Origin: Streptococcus dysgalactiae subsp. dysgalactiae
Lineage (GTDB): Bacteria; Bacillota; Bacilli; Lactobacillales; Streptococcaceae
Assembly: GCF_900459225.1 (NCBI RefSeq)
Contig: NZ_UHFH01000003.1
Location: forward strand, 960,501 to 1,024,500
Reading direction: 5' to 3'
Length of the DNA: 64,000 nt
Shown here: in pieces, positions 29,356 to 39,041 of the stretch
Position numbering within the stretch: position 1 is the stretch's first letter
How the letters are laid out: every line of letters starts with the position of its first letter
Notes under the pieces: model-generated
The model's input: only the letters and a program-made list of their open reading frames with translations
Database searches by the model: none
Told to the model about the DNA's origin: nothing
Program-made: the position numbers and the translations under genes

Positions 29356-29715
29356 ATGGATAAAATAATATTAGACGGTTGTCGATTTTACGGCTATCAT
29401 GGAGCCTTTCAAGAAGAACAAACCCTTGGACAGATTTTCTTGGTTGATTTAGAACTAGCAGTAGATTTACAAGCAGCCTCTTTGTCAGATGAATTGGCTG
29501 ATACTGTTCATTATGGTATGGTTTTTGAGAGTGTTCGCCAGTTGGTAGAAGGGGAAACATTTACCTTGATTGAATGTTTAGCAGGTGCGATTTGTGAAAA
29601 ACTTTTTGACGAATTTTCACGGATTGAAGCCATTAAAGTAGCCATCAAAAAAGAAAACCCACCGATCGCAGGACATTACAAGGCAGTTGGTATTGAATTG
29701 GAGAGGCAGCGATGA
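29356..29715 (+). CDS. folB: Dihydroneopterin aldolase (119 aa)
   Basis: It makes 6-hydroxymethyl-dihydropterin. Family motifs are [26 protein letters not shown] and [19 protein letters not shown]. The gene is called folQ in some S. pyogenes annotations. The stop overlaps folK by ATGA. Confidence 0.93.
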   Translation: MDKIILDGCRFYGYHGAFQEEQTLGQIFLVDLELAVDLQAASLSDELADTVHYGMVFESVRQLVEGETFTLIECLAGAICEKLFDEFSRIEAIKVAIKKENPPIAGHYKAVGIELERQR

Positions 29716-30212
29716 CCATTGTTTATTTAAGTTTAGGGACCAATATGGGAGACCGGGAAGAGTACTTGAGTCAAGCTGTCCAGTCCCTTTCTAAGATTCC
29801 TAAAACCCATTTACTAGCCCAATCGTCTATTTATGAAACGGCTGCTTGGGGTAAGACAGATCAAGATGACTTCCTTAACATGGCCTGTCAATTAGATACA
29901 AAATTAACCGCGGCTGATTTCTTAAAAGAAACACAAGCTATTGAGCAATCTCTTGGTCGTGTGAGACATGAAAAATGGGGACCAAGAACTATTGACATTG
30001 ATATCTTGCTATTTGGAGAAGAGGTTTATGACACAAAGGAATTGAAAGTGCCACACCCATATATGACTGAGCGTGCTTTTGTTTTGCTTCCTTTATTAGA
30101 ATTAAACGCTGAGTTGAAGCTGCCCTTCCGTCCAGTCCCTTTATCGACTGATTTGGCGGCTTTAGACACCTCAGGCATCACGCTTTTTTCAGCTCGACAG
30201 ACAGAGTCTTAG
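29712..30212 (+). CDS. folK: 6-hydroxymethyl-dihydropterin pyrophosphokinase (166 aa)
   Basis: It pyrophosphorylates hydroxymethyl-dihydropterin for FolP. Motifs: [15 protein letters not shown] at the start, [28 protein letters not shown] HPPK signature (visible as [18 protein letters not shown]) and [16 protein letters not shown]. Last gene of the folate operon. Confidence 0.94.
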   Translation: MTIVYLSLGTNMGDREEYLSQAVQSLSKIPKTHLLAQSSIYETAAWGKTDQDDFLNMACQLDTKLTAADFLKETQAIEQSLGRVRHEKWGPRTIDIDILLFGEEVYDTKELKVPHPYMTERAFVLLPLLELNAELKLPFRPVPLSTDLAALDTSGITLFSARQTES

Positions 30213-30292
30213 CCCTGTTTTCGAGGTGATGATTGCAATAAGCCAGTCCAGAAACTTTTGTTAAAATCATCGTTATTTTTTCTAAAATTTGA

Positions 30293-30324
30293 TATAATAG
30301 TATCGGCTTTATGCCGATTTTTTT
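30293..30324 (+). promoter_or_regulatory. murB promoter -10 with a terminator-like hairpin at the start site
   Basis: TATAAT at 30293-30298 is followed at once by ATCGGC-TTTAT-GCCGAT (30302-30318) and seven T. The hairpin can end transcripts coming from folK, and would also sit at the very 5' end of a murB transcript starting near 30305. Confidence 0.6.
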
Positions 30325-30360
30325 ACTCGTATAAGAAGTGATAGAAGAAAGAAGATAACT

Positions 30361-31248
30361 ATGATAACTGAACTTCATGGGATTGATATTCGTGAGAATG
30401 AACCCCTAAAGAACTATACCTATACTAAGGTAGGTGGCCCAGCTGATTTCTTAGCCTTTCCTAGAAATCACTACGAGCTTTCACGCATTGTGACCTATGC
30501 CAATAAAGCGAATATCCCTTGGATGGTTTTGGGAAATGCTAGCAATCTGATTGTTCGCGATGGAGGTATTCGTGGTTTTGTCATCATGTTTGACAAATTA
30601 AACGCAGTCCGCATCAATGGATACACATTAGAAGCAGAAGCAGGAGCGAACCTGATTGAAACAACTAAGATTGCAAAATTCTATAGTTTAACAGGATTCG
30701 AATTTGCATGTGGCATTCCTGGAAGTATTGGGGGTGCTGTTTTTATGAATGCGGGTGCCTATGGCGGGGAGATAGCGCACATCTTCTTGTCAGCTAAAGT
30801 ACTCACACCAAGTGGGGAAGTGAAAAACCTCTCAGCTCGAGAAATGGCCTTTGGCTACCGTCACTCAGTTATTCAAGAAACTGGTGATATTGTTATTTCT
30901 GCTAAATTCGCCCTTAATCCAGGGAATTACGATCACATCAGTCAAGAGATGAATCGTTTAAATCATCTGCGCCAGCTCAAACAACCGTTGGAATTTCCAT
31001 CCTGTGGCTCGGTTTTTAAGCGTCCTCCAGGACACTTTGCAGGTCAACTAATCATGGAAGCGAATCTTAAAGGTCATCGTGTTGGAGGTGTGGAAGTTTC
31101 TGAAAAACATGCCGGTTTTATGATTAATGTGGCAGATGGCACAGCTAAAGATTATGAAGATTTGATTGCCCATGTTATTGAAACAGTTGAAAGCCATTCT
31201 GGTGTTAGGCTTGAGCCAGAAGTGCGTATTATTGGAGAAAGCCTATAA
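30361..31248 (+). CDS. murB: UDP-N-acetylenolpyruvoylglucosamine reductase (295 aa)
   Basis: FAD-dependent enzyme that makes UDP-MurNAc for peptidoglycan. Motifs: [32 protein letters not shown] (FAD binding), [29 protein letters not shown] with the proton-donating Ser, and the C-terminal EPEVRIIGE. It is cotranscribed with potABCD, an arrangement known in streptococci that couples wall synthesis to polyamine uptake genes. Confidence 0.95.
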   Translation: MITELHGIDIRENEPLKNYTYTKVGGPADFLAFPRNHYELSRIVTYANKANIPWMVLGNASNLIVRDGGIRGFVIMFDKLNAVRINGYTLEAEAGANLIETTKIAKFYSLTGFEFACGIPGSIGGAVFMNAGAYGGEIAHIFLSAKVLTPSGEVKNLSAREMAFGYRHSVIQETGDIVISAKFALNPGNYDHISQEMNRLNHLRQLKQPLEFPSCGSVFKRPPGHFAGQLIMEANLKGHRVGGVEVSEKHAGFMINVADGTAKDYEDLIAHVIETVESHSGVRLEPEVRIIGESL

Positions 31249-31296
31249 CACTCGTTAATCATCATTAAAGAAAGTACCGTGGAGGATTTATGACAA

Positions 31297-32451
31297 TTGA
31301 CTAAGCCAATTATCACATTTAACAATGTTTCAAAAACATTTGAGGACAGTGGAACACAGGTCCTAAAGAATATTAATTTTGACCTTGAAGAAGGAAAGTT
31401 TTACACCTTATTAGGTGCCTCAGGCTCTGGAAAATCAACCATTTTGAACATTATGGCTGGTCTTTTGGACGCTACCAGCGGGGATATTTACTTGGATGGC
31501 GAACGTATTAATGATTTACCGATTAATAAACGTGATATTCATACTGTTTTCCAGAATTATGCTCTTTTCCCTCATATGACTGTTTTTGAGAATGTTGCCT
31601 TTGCTTTGAAGCTGAAAAAAGTGGACAAGAAAGAGCTTGCTAAGCGCGTGAAAGAAACCTTGAAAATGGTTCAGTTGGAAGGCTATGAAAATCGTTCCAT
31701 TCAAAAGTTATCCGGTGGTCAACGTCAACGTGTGGCCATTGCGCGTGCGATTATCAATCAACCTCGTGTGGTCTTGCTTGACGAGCCACTTTCAGCTCTT
31801 GATTTAAAACTCAGAACGGAAATGCAGTATGAATTGCGTGAATTGCAACAGCGTCTAGGCATCACATTTGTCTTTGTTACTCACGATCAAGAAGAAGCCT
31901 TGGCCATGAGTGATTGGATTTTTGTGATGAATGAAGGGGAAATTGTTCAGTCAGGAACGCCAGTAGATATTTATGATGAACCCATCAATCATTTTGTTGC
32001 CAATTTTATCGGGGAGTCTAATATTATCAACGGTACCATGATTGAAGACTACCTCGTTTCTTTTAATGGTAAAACGTTTGAATCGGTCGATGGTGGTATG
32101 CGTCCCAACGAGGCTGTTGAAGTGGTTATCCGTCCTGAAGATCTTCAAATTACTTTGCCAGAAGAAGGAAAATTACAAGTTAAAGTTGATACCCAATTAT
32201 TCCGAGGGGTTCACTACGAAATTATCGCCTATGATGATTTGGGTAATGAGTGGATGATTCATTCTACCTGCAAAGCTATCGAGGGAGAAGTTATCGGACT
32301 AGACTTTACCCCTGAAGATATTCATATCATGCGTCTTAATGAGACTGAGGAAGAATTCGATGCGCGTATTGAAGAATATGTGGAAATGGACGAACCAGAA
32401 GATGGATTGATTAATGCTATTGAGGAGGAGCGTAATGAAGAAAACCTCTAG
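31297..32451 (+). CDS. potA: Spermidine/putrescine ABC transporter ATPase (384 aa)
   Basis: Walker A is GASGSGKST, the ABC signature [14 protein letters not shown] and Walker [15 protein letters not shown]-terminal TOBE-type domain ([12 protein letters not shown]) and an acidic tail follow. The start by alignment is TTG at 31297, 11 bp after GGAGG; an ATG at 31290 in another frame opens a four-codon peptide (MTID-stop) between the ribosome site and this TTG. potB overlaps the 3' end by 17 bp. Confidence 0.92.
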   Translation: MTKPIITFNNVSKTFEDSGTQVLKNINFDLEEGKFYTLLGASGSGKSTILNIMAGLLDATSGDIYLDGERINDLPINKRDIHTVFQNYALFPHMTVFENVAFALKLKKVDKKELAKRVKETLKMVQLEGYENRSIQKLSGGQRQRVAIARAIINQPRVVLLDEPLSALDLKLRTEMQYELRELQQRLGITFVFVTHDQEEALAMSDWIFVMNEGEIVQSGTPVDIYDEPINHFVANFIGESNIINGTMIEDYLVSFNGKTFESVDGGMRPNEAVEVVIRPEDLQITLPEEGKLQVKVDTQLFRGVHYEIIAYDDLGNEWMIHSTCKAIEGEVIGLDFTPEDIHIMRLNETEEEFDARIEEYVEMDEPEDGLINAIEEERNEENL

Positions 32452-33229
32452 CCTTTTTTCGATTCCTTACTTCTTATGGATTCTCTTCTTTGTTGTTGCT
32501 CCAGTTACTCTCCTATTTTATAAGTCCTTTTTTAACATTGAAGGGCATGTGACTTTAGCCAATTACGAAACATTTTTTAGCTCTTGGACCTATTTGAGAA
32601 TGAGTGTGAATTCCATTCTATATGCTGGTATTATCACACTTGTCACGCTCTTAATTTCATATCCTACGGCACTCTTTTTAACGCGCCTAAAGCACAAGCA
32701 GTTGTGGCTTATGCTCATTATCTTGCCAACATGGGTAAATTTATTGCTAAAGGCCTACGCTTTTATGGGGATTTTTGGTCAACAAGGAGGAATTAATAGC
32801 TTTTTAACCTTTATGGGAATGGGGCCGCAGCAAATCCTGTTCACGGATTTCTCATTTATTTTTGTAGCCTCTTACATTGAACTTCCTTTTATGATTTTAC
32901 CGATTTTTAATGCTTTGGATGATATTGACCATAATGTCATCAATGCCAGTCGTGATCTAGGAGCCAATGAGTTTCAAGCTTTTTCAAAGGTTATCTTCCC
33001 TCTTTCTTTGAATGGAGTTAGAGCAGGTGTCCAGTCAGTTTTTATTCCAAGTTTGAGTCTCTTTATGTTAACCCGTTTGATTGGTGGGAACCGTGTGATT
33101 ACGCTTGGAACAGCTATCGAACAACATTTTTTGACAACCCAAAACTGGGGAATGGGATCAACCATAGGTGTGGTGTTAATCTTAACCATGGTTGCTATTA
33201 TGTGGCTAACAAAGGAGAAAAGTAAATGA
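32435..33229 (+). CDS. potB: Spermidine/putrescine ABC transporter permease (264 aa)
   Basis: Six predicted membrane segments. The permease EAA-like loop is [26 protein letters not shown] (residues roughly 167-192). The ATG at 32435 lies behind GAGGAGG inside the end of potA. The stop overlaps potC by ATGA. Confidence 0.92.
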   Translation: MKKTSSLFSIPYFLWILFFVVAPVTLLFYKSFFNIEGHVTLANYETFFSSWTYLRMSVNSILYAGIITLVTLLISYPTALFLTRLKHKQLWLMLIILPTWVNLLLKAYAFMGIFGQQGGINSFLTFMGMGPQQILFTDFSFIFVASYIELPFMILPIFNALDDIDHNVINASRDLGANEFQAFSKVIFPLSLNGVRAGVQSVFIPSLSLFMLTRLIGGNRVITLGTAIEQHFLTTQNWGMGSTIGVVLILTMVAIMWLTKEKSK

Positions 33230-34002
33230 AAAAATTTGCCAATCTTTATTTAGCAAGTGTCTTTATTTTGCTCTATGTTCCCATTTTTTATTTGATTTTC
33301 TATTCTTTCAATAAGGGAGGGGACATGAATGGTTTCACAGGAGTGACATTTGAGCATTACCAAACCATGTTTGAAGATAGTCGCCTGATGGGGATTCTAT
33401 TACAAACCTTTGTTCTTGCTTTTACTAGTGCCTTACTGGCAACGATTATTGGGACCTTTGGAGCTATCTTTATTCATCAGATCAAACGTAAATACCAAAA
33501 TGCGATATTATCTGCCAACAATGTTTTGATGGTGTCACCAGATGTTATGATTGGTGCTTCCTTTTTGATTCTTTTCACTTCGTTGAAATTTCAATTGGGA
33601 ATGTCTTCTGTTCTATTGAGTCATGTTGCTTTCTCTATTCCTATTGTGGTTTTAATGGTGTTGCCGCGTTTGAAAGAGATGAATCAAGACATGGTCAATG
33701 CAGCTTATGATTTGGGAGCTAATTATTTCCAAATGCTCAGAGAAGTTATGCTTCCCTATTTGACACCTGGTATTATTGCAGGTTATTTTATGGCCTTTAC
33801 CTATTCTTTGGATGATTTTGCAGTGACCTTCTTTTTAACTGGAAATGGTTTTACCACTCTATCGGTTGAAATTTATTCACGGGCTCGTCAGGGAATTTCC
33901 TTGGATATCAATGCTTTGTCAACCATCGTTTTCTTTTTCTCCATCCTCTTAGTGATCGGTTATTATTATATTTCACAAGATAAGGAGAAAAAGCATGCGT
34001 AA
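33226..34002 (+). CDS. potC: Spermidine/putrescine ABC transporter permease (258 aa)
   Basis: Second permease subunit with an EAA loop (NAAYDLGANYFQMLREVMLP) and DDFAVTFFLTGNGFTTL, a PotC hallmark. It overlaps potD by 8 bp, so all four subunits are translationally linked. Confidence 0.92.
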   Translation: MKKFANLYLASVFILLYVPIFYLIFYSFNKGGDMNGFTGVTFEHYQTMFEDSRLMGILLQTFVLAFTSALLATIIGTFGAIFIHQIKRKYQNAILSANNVLMVSPDVMIGASFLILFTSLKFQLGMSSVLLSHVAFSIPIVVLMVLPRLKEMNQDMVNAAYDLGANYFQMLREVMLPYLTPGIIAGYFMAFTYSLDDFAVTFFLTGNGFTTLSVEIYSRARQGISLDINALSTIVFFFSILLVIGYYYISQDKEKKHA

Positions 34003-35068
34003 ACTTTATTCTTTTTTGGCAGGAGTTTTGGGCGTTATTGTTATTTTAACAAGTCTTTCCTTTATCTTGCAGAAAAACTCTGGCTCTGGTAGTCAATCAG
34101 ACAAATTAGTTATTTATAACTGGGGAGATTACATTGACCCAGCTCTGCTAAAGAAATTTACTAAAGAGACAGGTATTGAAGTACAATATGAGACTTTCGA
34201 TTCCAATGAAGCCATGTACACCAAAATTAAACAAGGTGGAACCACTTATGATATTGCTGTTCCTAGTGACTACACCATTGATAAGATGATCAAAGAAAAT
34301 CTTCTGATCAAACTGGATAAATCAAAATTGGTTGGCATGGAGCACATTGGTAAAGAATTTTTAGGAAAAAGCTTTGATCCTCATAATGATTATTCCTTAC
34401 CTTATTTTTGGGGAACAGTAGGGATTGTCTATAATGATCAGCTAGTGGATAAAGCGCCTATGCACTGGGAAGATCTGTGGCGTCCCGAATATAAAAATAG
34501 CATCATGCTTATTGATGGAGCGCGCGAAATATTGGGCGTTGGATTGACCACCTTTGGTTACAGTGTTAACTCAAAAAATCGAGAGCACTTAGAAGCTGCA
34601 GAACGTAAACTTCAACAGCTAACGCCAAATGTCAAAGCTATTGTGGCTGACGAAATGAAAGGATACATGATTCAAGGAGATGCTGCGATTGGCATAACCT
34701 TTTCCGGAGAGGCTAGTGAAATGTTAGACAGTAATGAACACCTTCACTATATTGTTCCTTCGGAAGGGTCCAATCTCTGGTTCGATAATTTGGTGCTTCC
34801 AAAAACCATGAAACACGAAAAAGAAGCGTATGCCTTTTTGAATTTTATCAATCGTCCTGAAAATGCAGCGCAAAATGCTGAATATATTGGTTATGCAACA
34901 CCAAACAAAAAAGCTAAGGCTTTGCTTCCAGAGGAGATTAAAAACGATCCTGCCTTTTACCCAACTGACGATATCGTCAAAAAATTGGAAGTCTATGATA
35001 ATTTAGGCTCAAGATGGTTAGGTATCTATAACGACCTTTATCTCCAATTCAAAATGTATCGCAAATAA
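33995..35068 (+). CDS. potD: Spermidine/putrescine-binding protein (357 aa)
   Basis: Extracellular polyamine receptor. The N-terminal hydrophobic segment (about 5-26) has no lipobox Cys, so it is an uncleaved anchor or atypical signal. Binding-protein marks: LVIYNWGDYIDPALLKKFTKETG, YDIAVPSDYTIDKMI, WFDNLVLPKTMKHEKEAYAFLNFI. Last gene of murB-potABCD. Confidence 0.93.
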   Translation: MRKLYSFLAGVLGVIVILTSLSFILQKNSGSGSQSDKLVIYNWGDYIDPALLKKFTKETGIEVQYETFDSNEAMYTKIKQGGTTYDIAVPSDYTIDKMIKENLLIKLDKSKLVGMEHIGKEFLGKSFDPHNDYSLPYFWGTVGIVYNDQLVDKAPMHWEDLWRPEYKNSIMLIDGAREILGVGLTTFGYSVNSKNREHLEAAERKLQQLTPNVKAIVADEMKGYMIQGDAAIGITFSGEASEMLDSNEHLHYIVPSEGSNLWFDNLVLPKTMKHEKEAYAFLNFINRPENAAQNAEYIGYATPNKKAKALLPEEIKNDPAFYPTDDIVKKLEVYDNLGSRWLGIYNDLYLQFKMYRK

Positions 35069-35072
35069 AAAC

Positions 35073-35157
35073 AAAAAGACTGATGTCATCTACACGTCAA
35101 GAGTTGAGACAATAAGAACTAACTCTTGAAACGAAGTGGTTATTCAGTCTTTTTTTG
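35073..35157 (+). terminator. Long two-level hairpin terminator after potD
   Basis: The outer stem AAAAAGACTGA (35073-35083) / TCAGTCTTTTT (35144-35154) is followed by more T. The inner stem is TCAAGAGTT / AACTCTTGA. It shares words with the hairpin after the fructose operon. Confidence 0.8.
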
Positions 35158-35165
35158 CTTGCTGA

Positions 35166-35261
35166 TTAATGAGATGAAGCCCAGTAAACCCAATAAGGAT
35201 GGCCAATTTTAGTAAAAATTTGTTGGCTGTCTAGTTGATTGTTTTCTTCTAAATAAGCAGT
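35166..35261 (-). pseudogene. C-terminal tail of a CitB/DpiA-type response regulator (maeR remnant)
   Basis: Minus-strand codons read AYLEENNQLDSQQIFTKIGH, then PYWVYWASSH and TAA. The pattern fits the winged-helix tail of DcuR/CitB-type regulators (a YLEY...G-R-P...Y motif). In S. pyogenes the malate regulators maeKR lie at this place on the minus strand next to potD. The gene is cut by the IS copy at 35262. The assignment rests on short similarity and position. Confidence 0.45.
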
Positions 35262-36223
35262 ACTCGTGGTGCTAGTTGATTTAAAAATATCTCAAATGAT
35301 AAGCCATTATGATTTGTTCAATTCTCAATTGTAGTCCCGTGATACTTCTAGTCAACGTGTGCTCAATATTAAATAGCGAACAAAGCTCTGAAAAACGTGT
35401 TTTCTATTGTTCTCCTCATGACAAGTCATTGCCAGTGATTATGTTATTCTGCACCGACCATGTTTTGGCGTAAAGGTGTCCATAAGTGATAGCCTTCCTG
35501 TTGTAAGGTCTCTTTTAGTTCTTGGCTGAGATAGCCTAAATCAGCAAGGATAACAGATTGTCTACAGCCTTCTAGCAACTCATTAGCAACTTTGATATCG
35601 TGAACAGAGGCTGGTGTCACAATATAGTTGAGAATAAAACCCGACAAAGTGACCAGCATATGAACTTTAAAACCATAGAACCAAAGGTTTTTAGCGGCAT
35701 TATGCCCAATATCAGCGAAGCTATTGAAAATCTTCGCCCTATGATTGCGAACAGGTTGGTAAAGTGGCAATGGAAAACTGCCCATAATCACCATGGTATC
35801 TGGTGAGATTTTTCTATTCATGGCTTGTCGAATGAGTTGAACCAACCAAATCAATTATTTTGTCCGTCTGTTAAATCGGCTTCTTTCTAGTAAGTTGCCA
35901 CCAAAGAAACATTGACAAATCCTGTAAAAACGGCGTTGAGATGTAATTCCTAACTCAGCTTGAAGTAGCAATAACACAAGAAGGGACTCATCTGAAACTT
36001 TGGAGAAACCGATATTACGACGATGTTTCAACGAATCGGGACAGTAATGGCGATAAAATTGAGAACATATTTGAGATAATTGTTTGACATCCCATTGTAA
36101 ATGATGGGATTTAGCAGTATACTGTCAGTGGTTCATTAGGACTACCTCCTGTTTGTTTTGTCACATACAGTATAGTCCTTTTGGGCTTTTTATTGTCCTT
36201 GAAAATCAACTAGCACCACGAGT
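35262..36223 (-). mobile_element. IS982-family insertion sequence (962 bp, degenerate)
   Basis: Exact 21-bp terminal inverted repeats begin with ACTCGTGGTGCTAG: left end 35262-35282, right end 36203-36223. They enclose one degenerate DDE transposase gene. Flanks AAGCAGT (35255-35261) and AAGCAAT (36224-36230) agree in six of seven bases, so a target duplication is possible but imperfect. Confidence 0.85.
35281..36136 (-). pseudogene. IS982-type DDE transposase, multiple nonsense codons and a frameshift
   Basis: The start is the ATG at 36136-36134 behind AGGAGGT. Codon 4 is TGA (36127-36125). Further lesions are TAA at 35857-35855, two stops after NMVGAE (near 35443-35425), and a frameshift near 35395 before CSLFNIEHTLTRS. 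The protein would be about 285 aa. Recognisable parts: LWFYGFKVHMLVTLSGFI, ADLGYLS and LRQNM, typical of IS982. It is certainly inactive; this copy could move only in trans. Confidence 0.88.
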
Positions 36224-36257
36224 AAGCAATATATTTTCGGACAAAAACATGAGATAA

Positions 36258-37284
36258 ATGACAAGCTGTGGCCAGTCCTTGATGGAGGAAATTGGTGAAG
36301 GTATTTTTCCCTTATCCCTTGGTTACAGTGCCATTACAGGAGTCGGAAGTGAGCAATTAGTGGCTCAACTGATTCCAGCCACCATTATTGGGTATCTTAT
36401 GCACGACTTTACTCAACCGTTTTGGGGAAAAGCAGCCCTCTTTAAAGCATTTGCAGGTGTCGATGCTATTTCAATTGTACTGGATACTAAAGATACCGAA
36501 GAAATTATTAATATCATCAAGGCGATTGCACCAACCTTTGGTGGTATTAACTTAGAAGATATTAGTGCATCCCGATGTTTTGAAATTGAGCAGCACTTGA
36601 TTGACGACTGTCAGATTCCTATCTTTCATGATGATCAGCATGGAACAGCTATTGTGGTGTTAGCAGCTGTCTTTAATAGTTTAAAACTACTTCAAAAATC
36701 TCTTGCTGAAGTGTCCATCACCCGTAAATTATTAGCAGCAGGTGCTACGAAAGTGACAGTAGTGGATAAATTTGGCATTATCAATGAATAAGAAGCAACT
36801 CAATTATCGCCACATCATTTGGATATAGCGAAAGTCACTAATAGTGAGTTTAAATCAGGTACCTTAGAAGATGCTCTTGAAGAAGCAGATATCTTCATTG
36901 GCGTATCAGCACCAGGAGTCTTAAAAACAGAATGGATTAGTAAAATGGTGGAGCGCCCAGTAATTTTTACCATGGCCAATCCTATTCCAGAGATTTACCC
37001 TGATGAAGCCCTCCTTGAAGCGGGAGCTTACATTGTAGGTACTGCCGCAGTATTTTCATAACCAAATTAATAATATCCTTGCTTTCCCAGGTATTTTTAG
37101 GGGTGCACTAGATGCGCGGACAAAAACTATTACTGTTGAGATGCAAATTGCTGCTGCAAAAGCTATTGCTAGTCTTGTCCCATACGAAACCTTGAGTACT
37201 ACTAATATTATTTCAGAAGCCTTCCAAGGAGGAGTCGCTGACATTGTTGCTAAAAGTATCAGTTCTGCCGTTACTGAAGCTTAA
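36258..37284 (+). pseudogene. Fused remnants of a malate permease (maeP-like) and malic enzyme (maeE)
   Basis: The first about 40 codons (IGEGIFPLSLGYSAITGVGS and LVAQLIPATIIG) resemble a 2-hydroxycarboxylate permease such as MaeP. The frame then passes directly into malic enzyme ([50 protein letters not shown]). The glycine-rich NAD loop expected between SLAEVSI and TRKLLAAG is missing. TAA at 36789-36791 and a frameshift near 37045-37060 break the rest (DIFIGVSAPGVL, MANPIPEIYPDEA, then [19 protein letters not shown] in another frame). Malate decarboxylation through this locus is lost. Confidence 0.85.
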
Positions 37285-37450
37285 CTTAAACATTCCTCTA
37301 AACCATTTAAGTAAAAACCTGCTAGGCTATTGGCTAGCAAATTTTGTGTATATACAGCTTTTAGCAGACTAGCCGCTGAAAAAGCACTGGTAACTTAATC
37401 CTGTCTTTGATACAATGGTACTAGTGCATTCAAAAGAAAGAGAGGAAAAG

Positions 37451-38983
37451 ATGGAAAATCACAAAAATGAATTTACCTTTTCAAACAAGTCCATTATTGC
37501 CTATGTTTGGCGTGGTATTATTGTTGGCGTTGTAGCTGGAGTTGTGGTTAGTCTATTTCGATTGGTTATTGAAAAGATGGCTGAAGCGGTTGTTGAATCC
37601 TATCATGCCGCTCATGAGAATCCCCTTTTATTAGTTCCTATCGTTGGTATCAGCTTATTAGCTGTTATTTTTGTCGGCTTTTTAGTTAAGTCTGATCCTG
37701 ATATCAAAGGTTCTGGAATTCCTCATGTCGAAGGAGAGCTTAAAGGTCTTCTGTCGCCAAATTGCTGGAGTATTCTTTGGAAAAAATTTTTAGGAGGAAC
37801 ATTAGCCATTTCTATGGGCTTTATGCTTGGTCGTGAAGGTCCCTCTATTCAACTTGGTGCCATGTCAGCAAAGGGATTTGCTAAACTCATCAAATCCAGC
37901 CGTTTGGAAAAACGAGTTCTGATTGCCAGCGGATCAGCAGCAGGTCTATCAGCTGCTTTCAATGCCCCGATTGCAGGACTTTTATTTGTTGTTGAGGAGA
38001 TTTACCATCATTTTTCTCGCCTAATCTGGATTACAGCATTAGTCGCAAGCTTGGTCGCTAACTTTATTTCCTTAAATATTTTTGGTCTCAAACCAGTTCT
38101 TGGTATGCCGAAAGCCATGCCTTTTTTAGGGCTCAACCAATATTGGTTATTACTATTGTTAGGGCTCTTTCTTGGTGGCTTAGGTTACCTCTACGAAGTA
38201 GTCATTCTTGATTTTTACAAACTTTACGGTGTTTTAGGGAGATGGCTGCATTTGCCAGCTTATTTTTATGGGATTATTCTGGTGGTTATGATATTACCGA
38301 TTGGTTATTACTTGCCACAATTATTAGGTGGGGGACATAGTTTAATTCTTGCCTTATCCCATCATCAACTCCCCTTACTCACCATTCTCCTTTATTTCCT
38401 TATTCGCTTTATCGTTAGCATGTTTAGCTATGGCAGCGGTCTACCTGGTGGCATTTTCTTACCTATTCTAACGCTCGGTGCTCTGGCAGGGTTGTTATTT
38501 GGGCAAACAGCTCTGCAATTAGGATTACTCAACCAGCGCTTTCTACCTCTTTTCTTGGTTTTAGGCATGGCAGGCTATTTTGCGGCTATCTCCAAGGCAC
38601 CCCTGACGGGGATGATTTTGGTGACTGAAATGGTTGGAGATTTGAAGCCATTGATGGCTATAGCGGTAGTGACTTTTGTTTCCTATTTGGTAATGGACTT
38701 ATTAAATGGACAACCCATTTATGAAGCAATGCTTGATAAAATGGCCATTAAACATCCTACTGACTTAGTAGAGCCAACTTTGATAGAATTAACGGTCGGA
38801 GACAAGATTTCAGGAAAGTATGTCAGAGACTTAAAACTACCTGACAATGTCCTAATCACGACACAAATTCACAATAAAAAATCACAAGTGGTTTCAGGCA
38901 GCACGCGCCTCTTAGCCGGTGCCACCATTTTCTTAGTTGTTAATGAAGCTGACACAGGATTTGTGAGAGAAGTATTGATGTAG
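37451..38983 (+). CDS. ClC-family chloride channel/antiporter (510 aa)
   Basis: Integral membrane protein with about ten helices. The three anion-pore motifs are GSGIPHVEG, GREGPSIQLGA with the gating Glu, and GSGLPGGIFLP. A cytoplasmic C-terminal RCK/TrkA-C-type domain (about 440-510) may bind a ligand. The ATG at 37451 is chosen because AGAGAGGAAAAG precedes it. Bacterial ClC proteins exchange chloride or fluoride for protons; the gating Glu sequence fits the chloride type. Confidence 0.9.
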   Translation: MENHKNEFTFSNKSIIAYVWRGIIVGVVAGVVVSLFRLVIEKMAEAVVESYHAAHENPLLLVPIVGISLLAVIFVGFLVKSDPDIKGSGIPHVEGELKGLLSPNCWSILWKKFLGGTLAISMGFMLGREGPSIQLGAMSAKGFAKLIKSSRLEKRVLIASGSAAGLSAAFNAPIAGLLFVVEEIYHHFSRLIWITALVASLVANFISLNIFGLKPVLGMPKAMPFLGLNQYWLLLLLGLFLGGLGYLYEVVILDFYKLYGVLGRWLHLPAYFYGIILVVMILPIGYYLPQLLGGGHSLILALSHHQLPLLTILLYFLIRFIVSMFSYGSGLPGGIFLPILTLGALAGLLFGQTALQLGLLNQRFLPLFLVLGMAGYFAAISKAPLTGMILVTEMVGDLKPLMAIAVVTFVSYLVMDLLNGQPIYEAMLDKMAIKHPTDLVEPTLIELTVGDKISGKYVRDLKLPDNVLITTQIHNKKSQVVSGSTRLLAGATIFLVVNEADTGFVREVLM

Positions 38984-38990
38984 ATACATT

Positions 38991-39030
38991 AAAAAAACCG
39001 AGTACCCTTTTAGAAAGTACTCAGTTTTTT
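38991..39030. terminator. Bidirectional terminator between the ClC gene and the AraC pseudogene
   Basis: GAGTAC and GTACTC form the stem, with A- and T-runs on both sides. Confidence 0.75.
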
Positions 39031-39041
39031 AATATAGTAGT

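Noticed and set aside
36258..36791. 177-aa frame as an intact gene of its own
   Set aside because: It joins a permease fragment to the middle of malic enzyme and ends at a nonsense codon; it is a fusion of pseudogene pieces.
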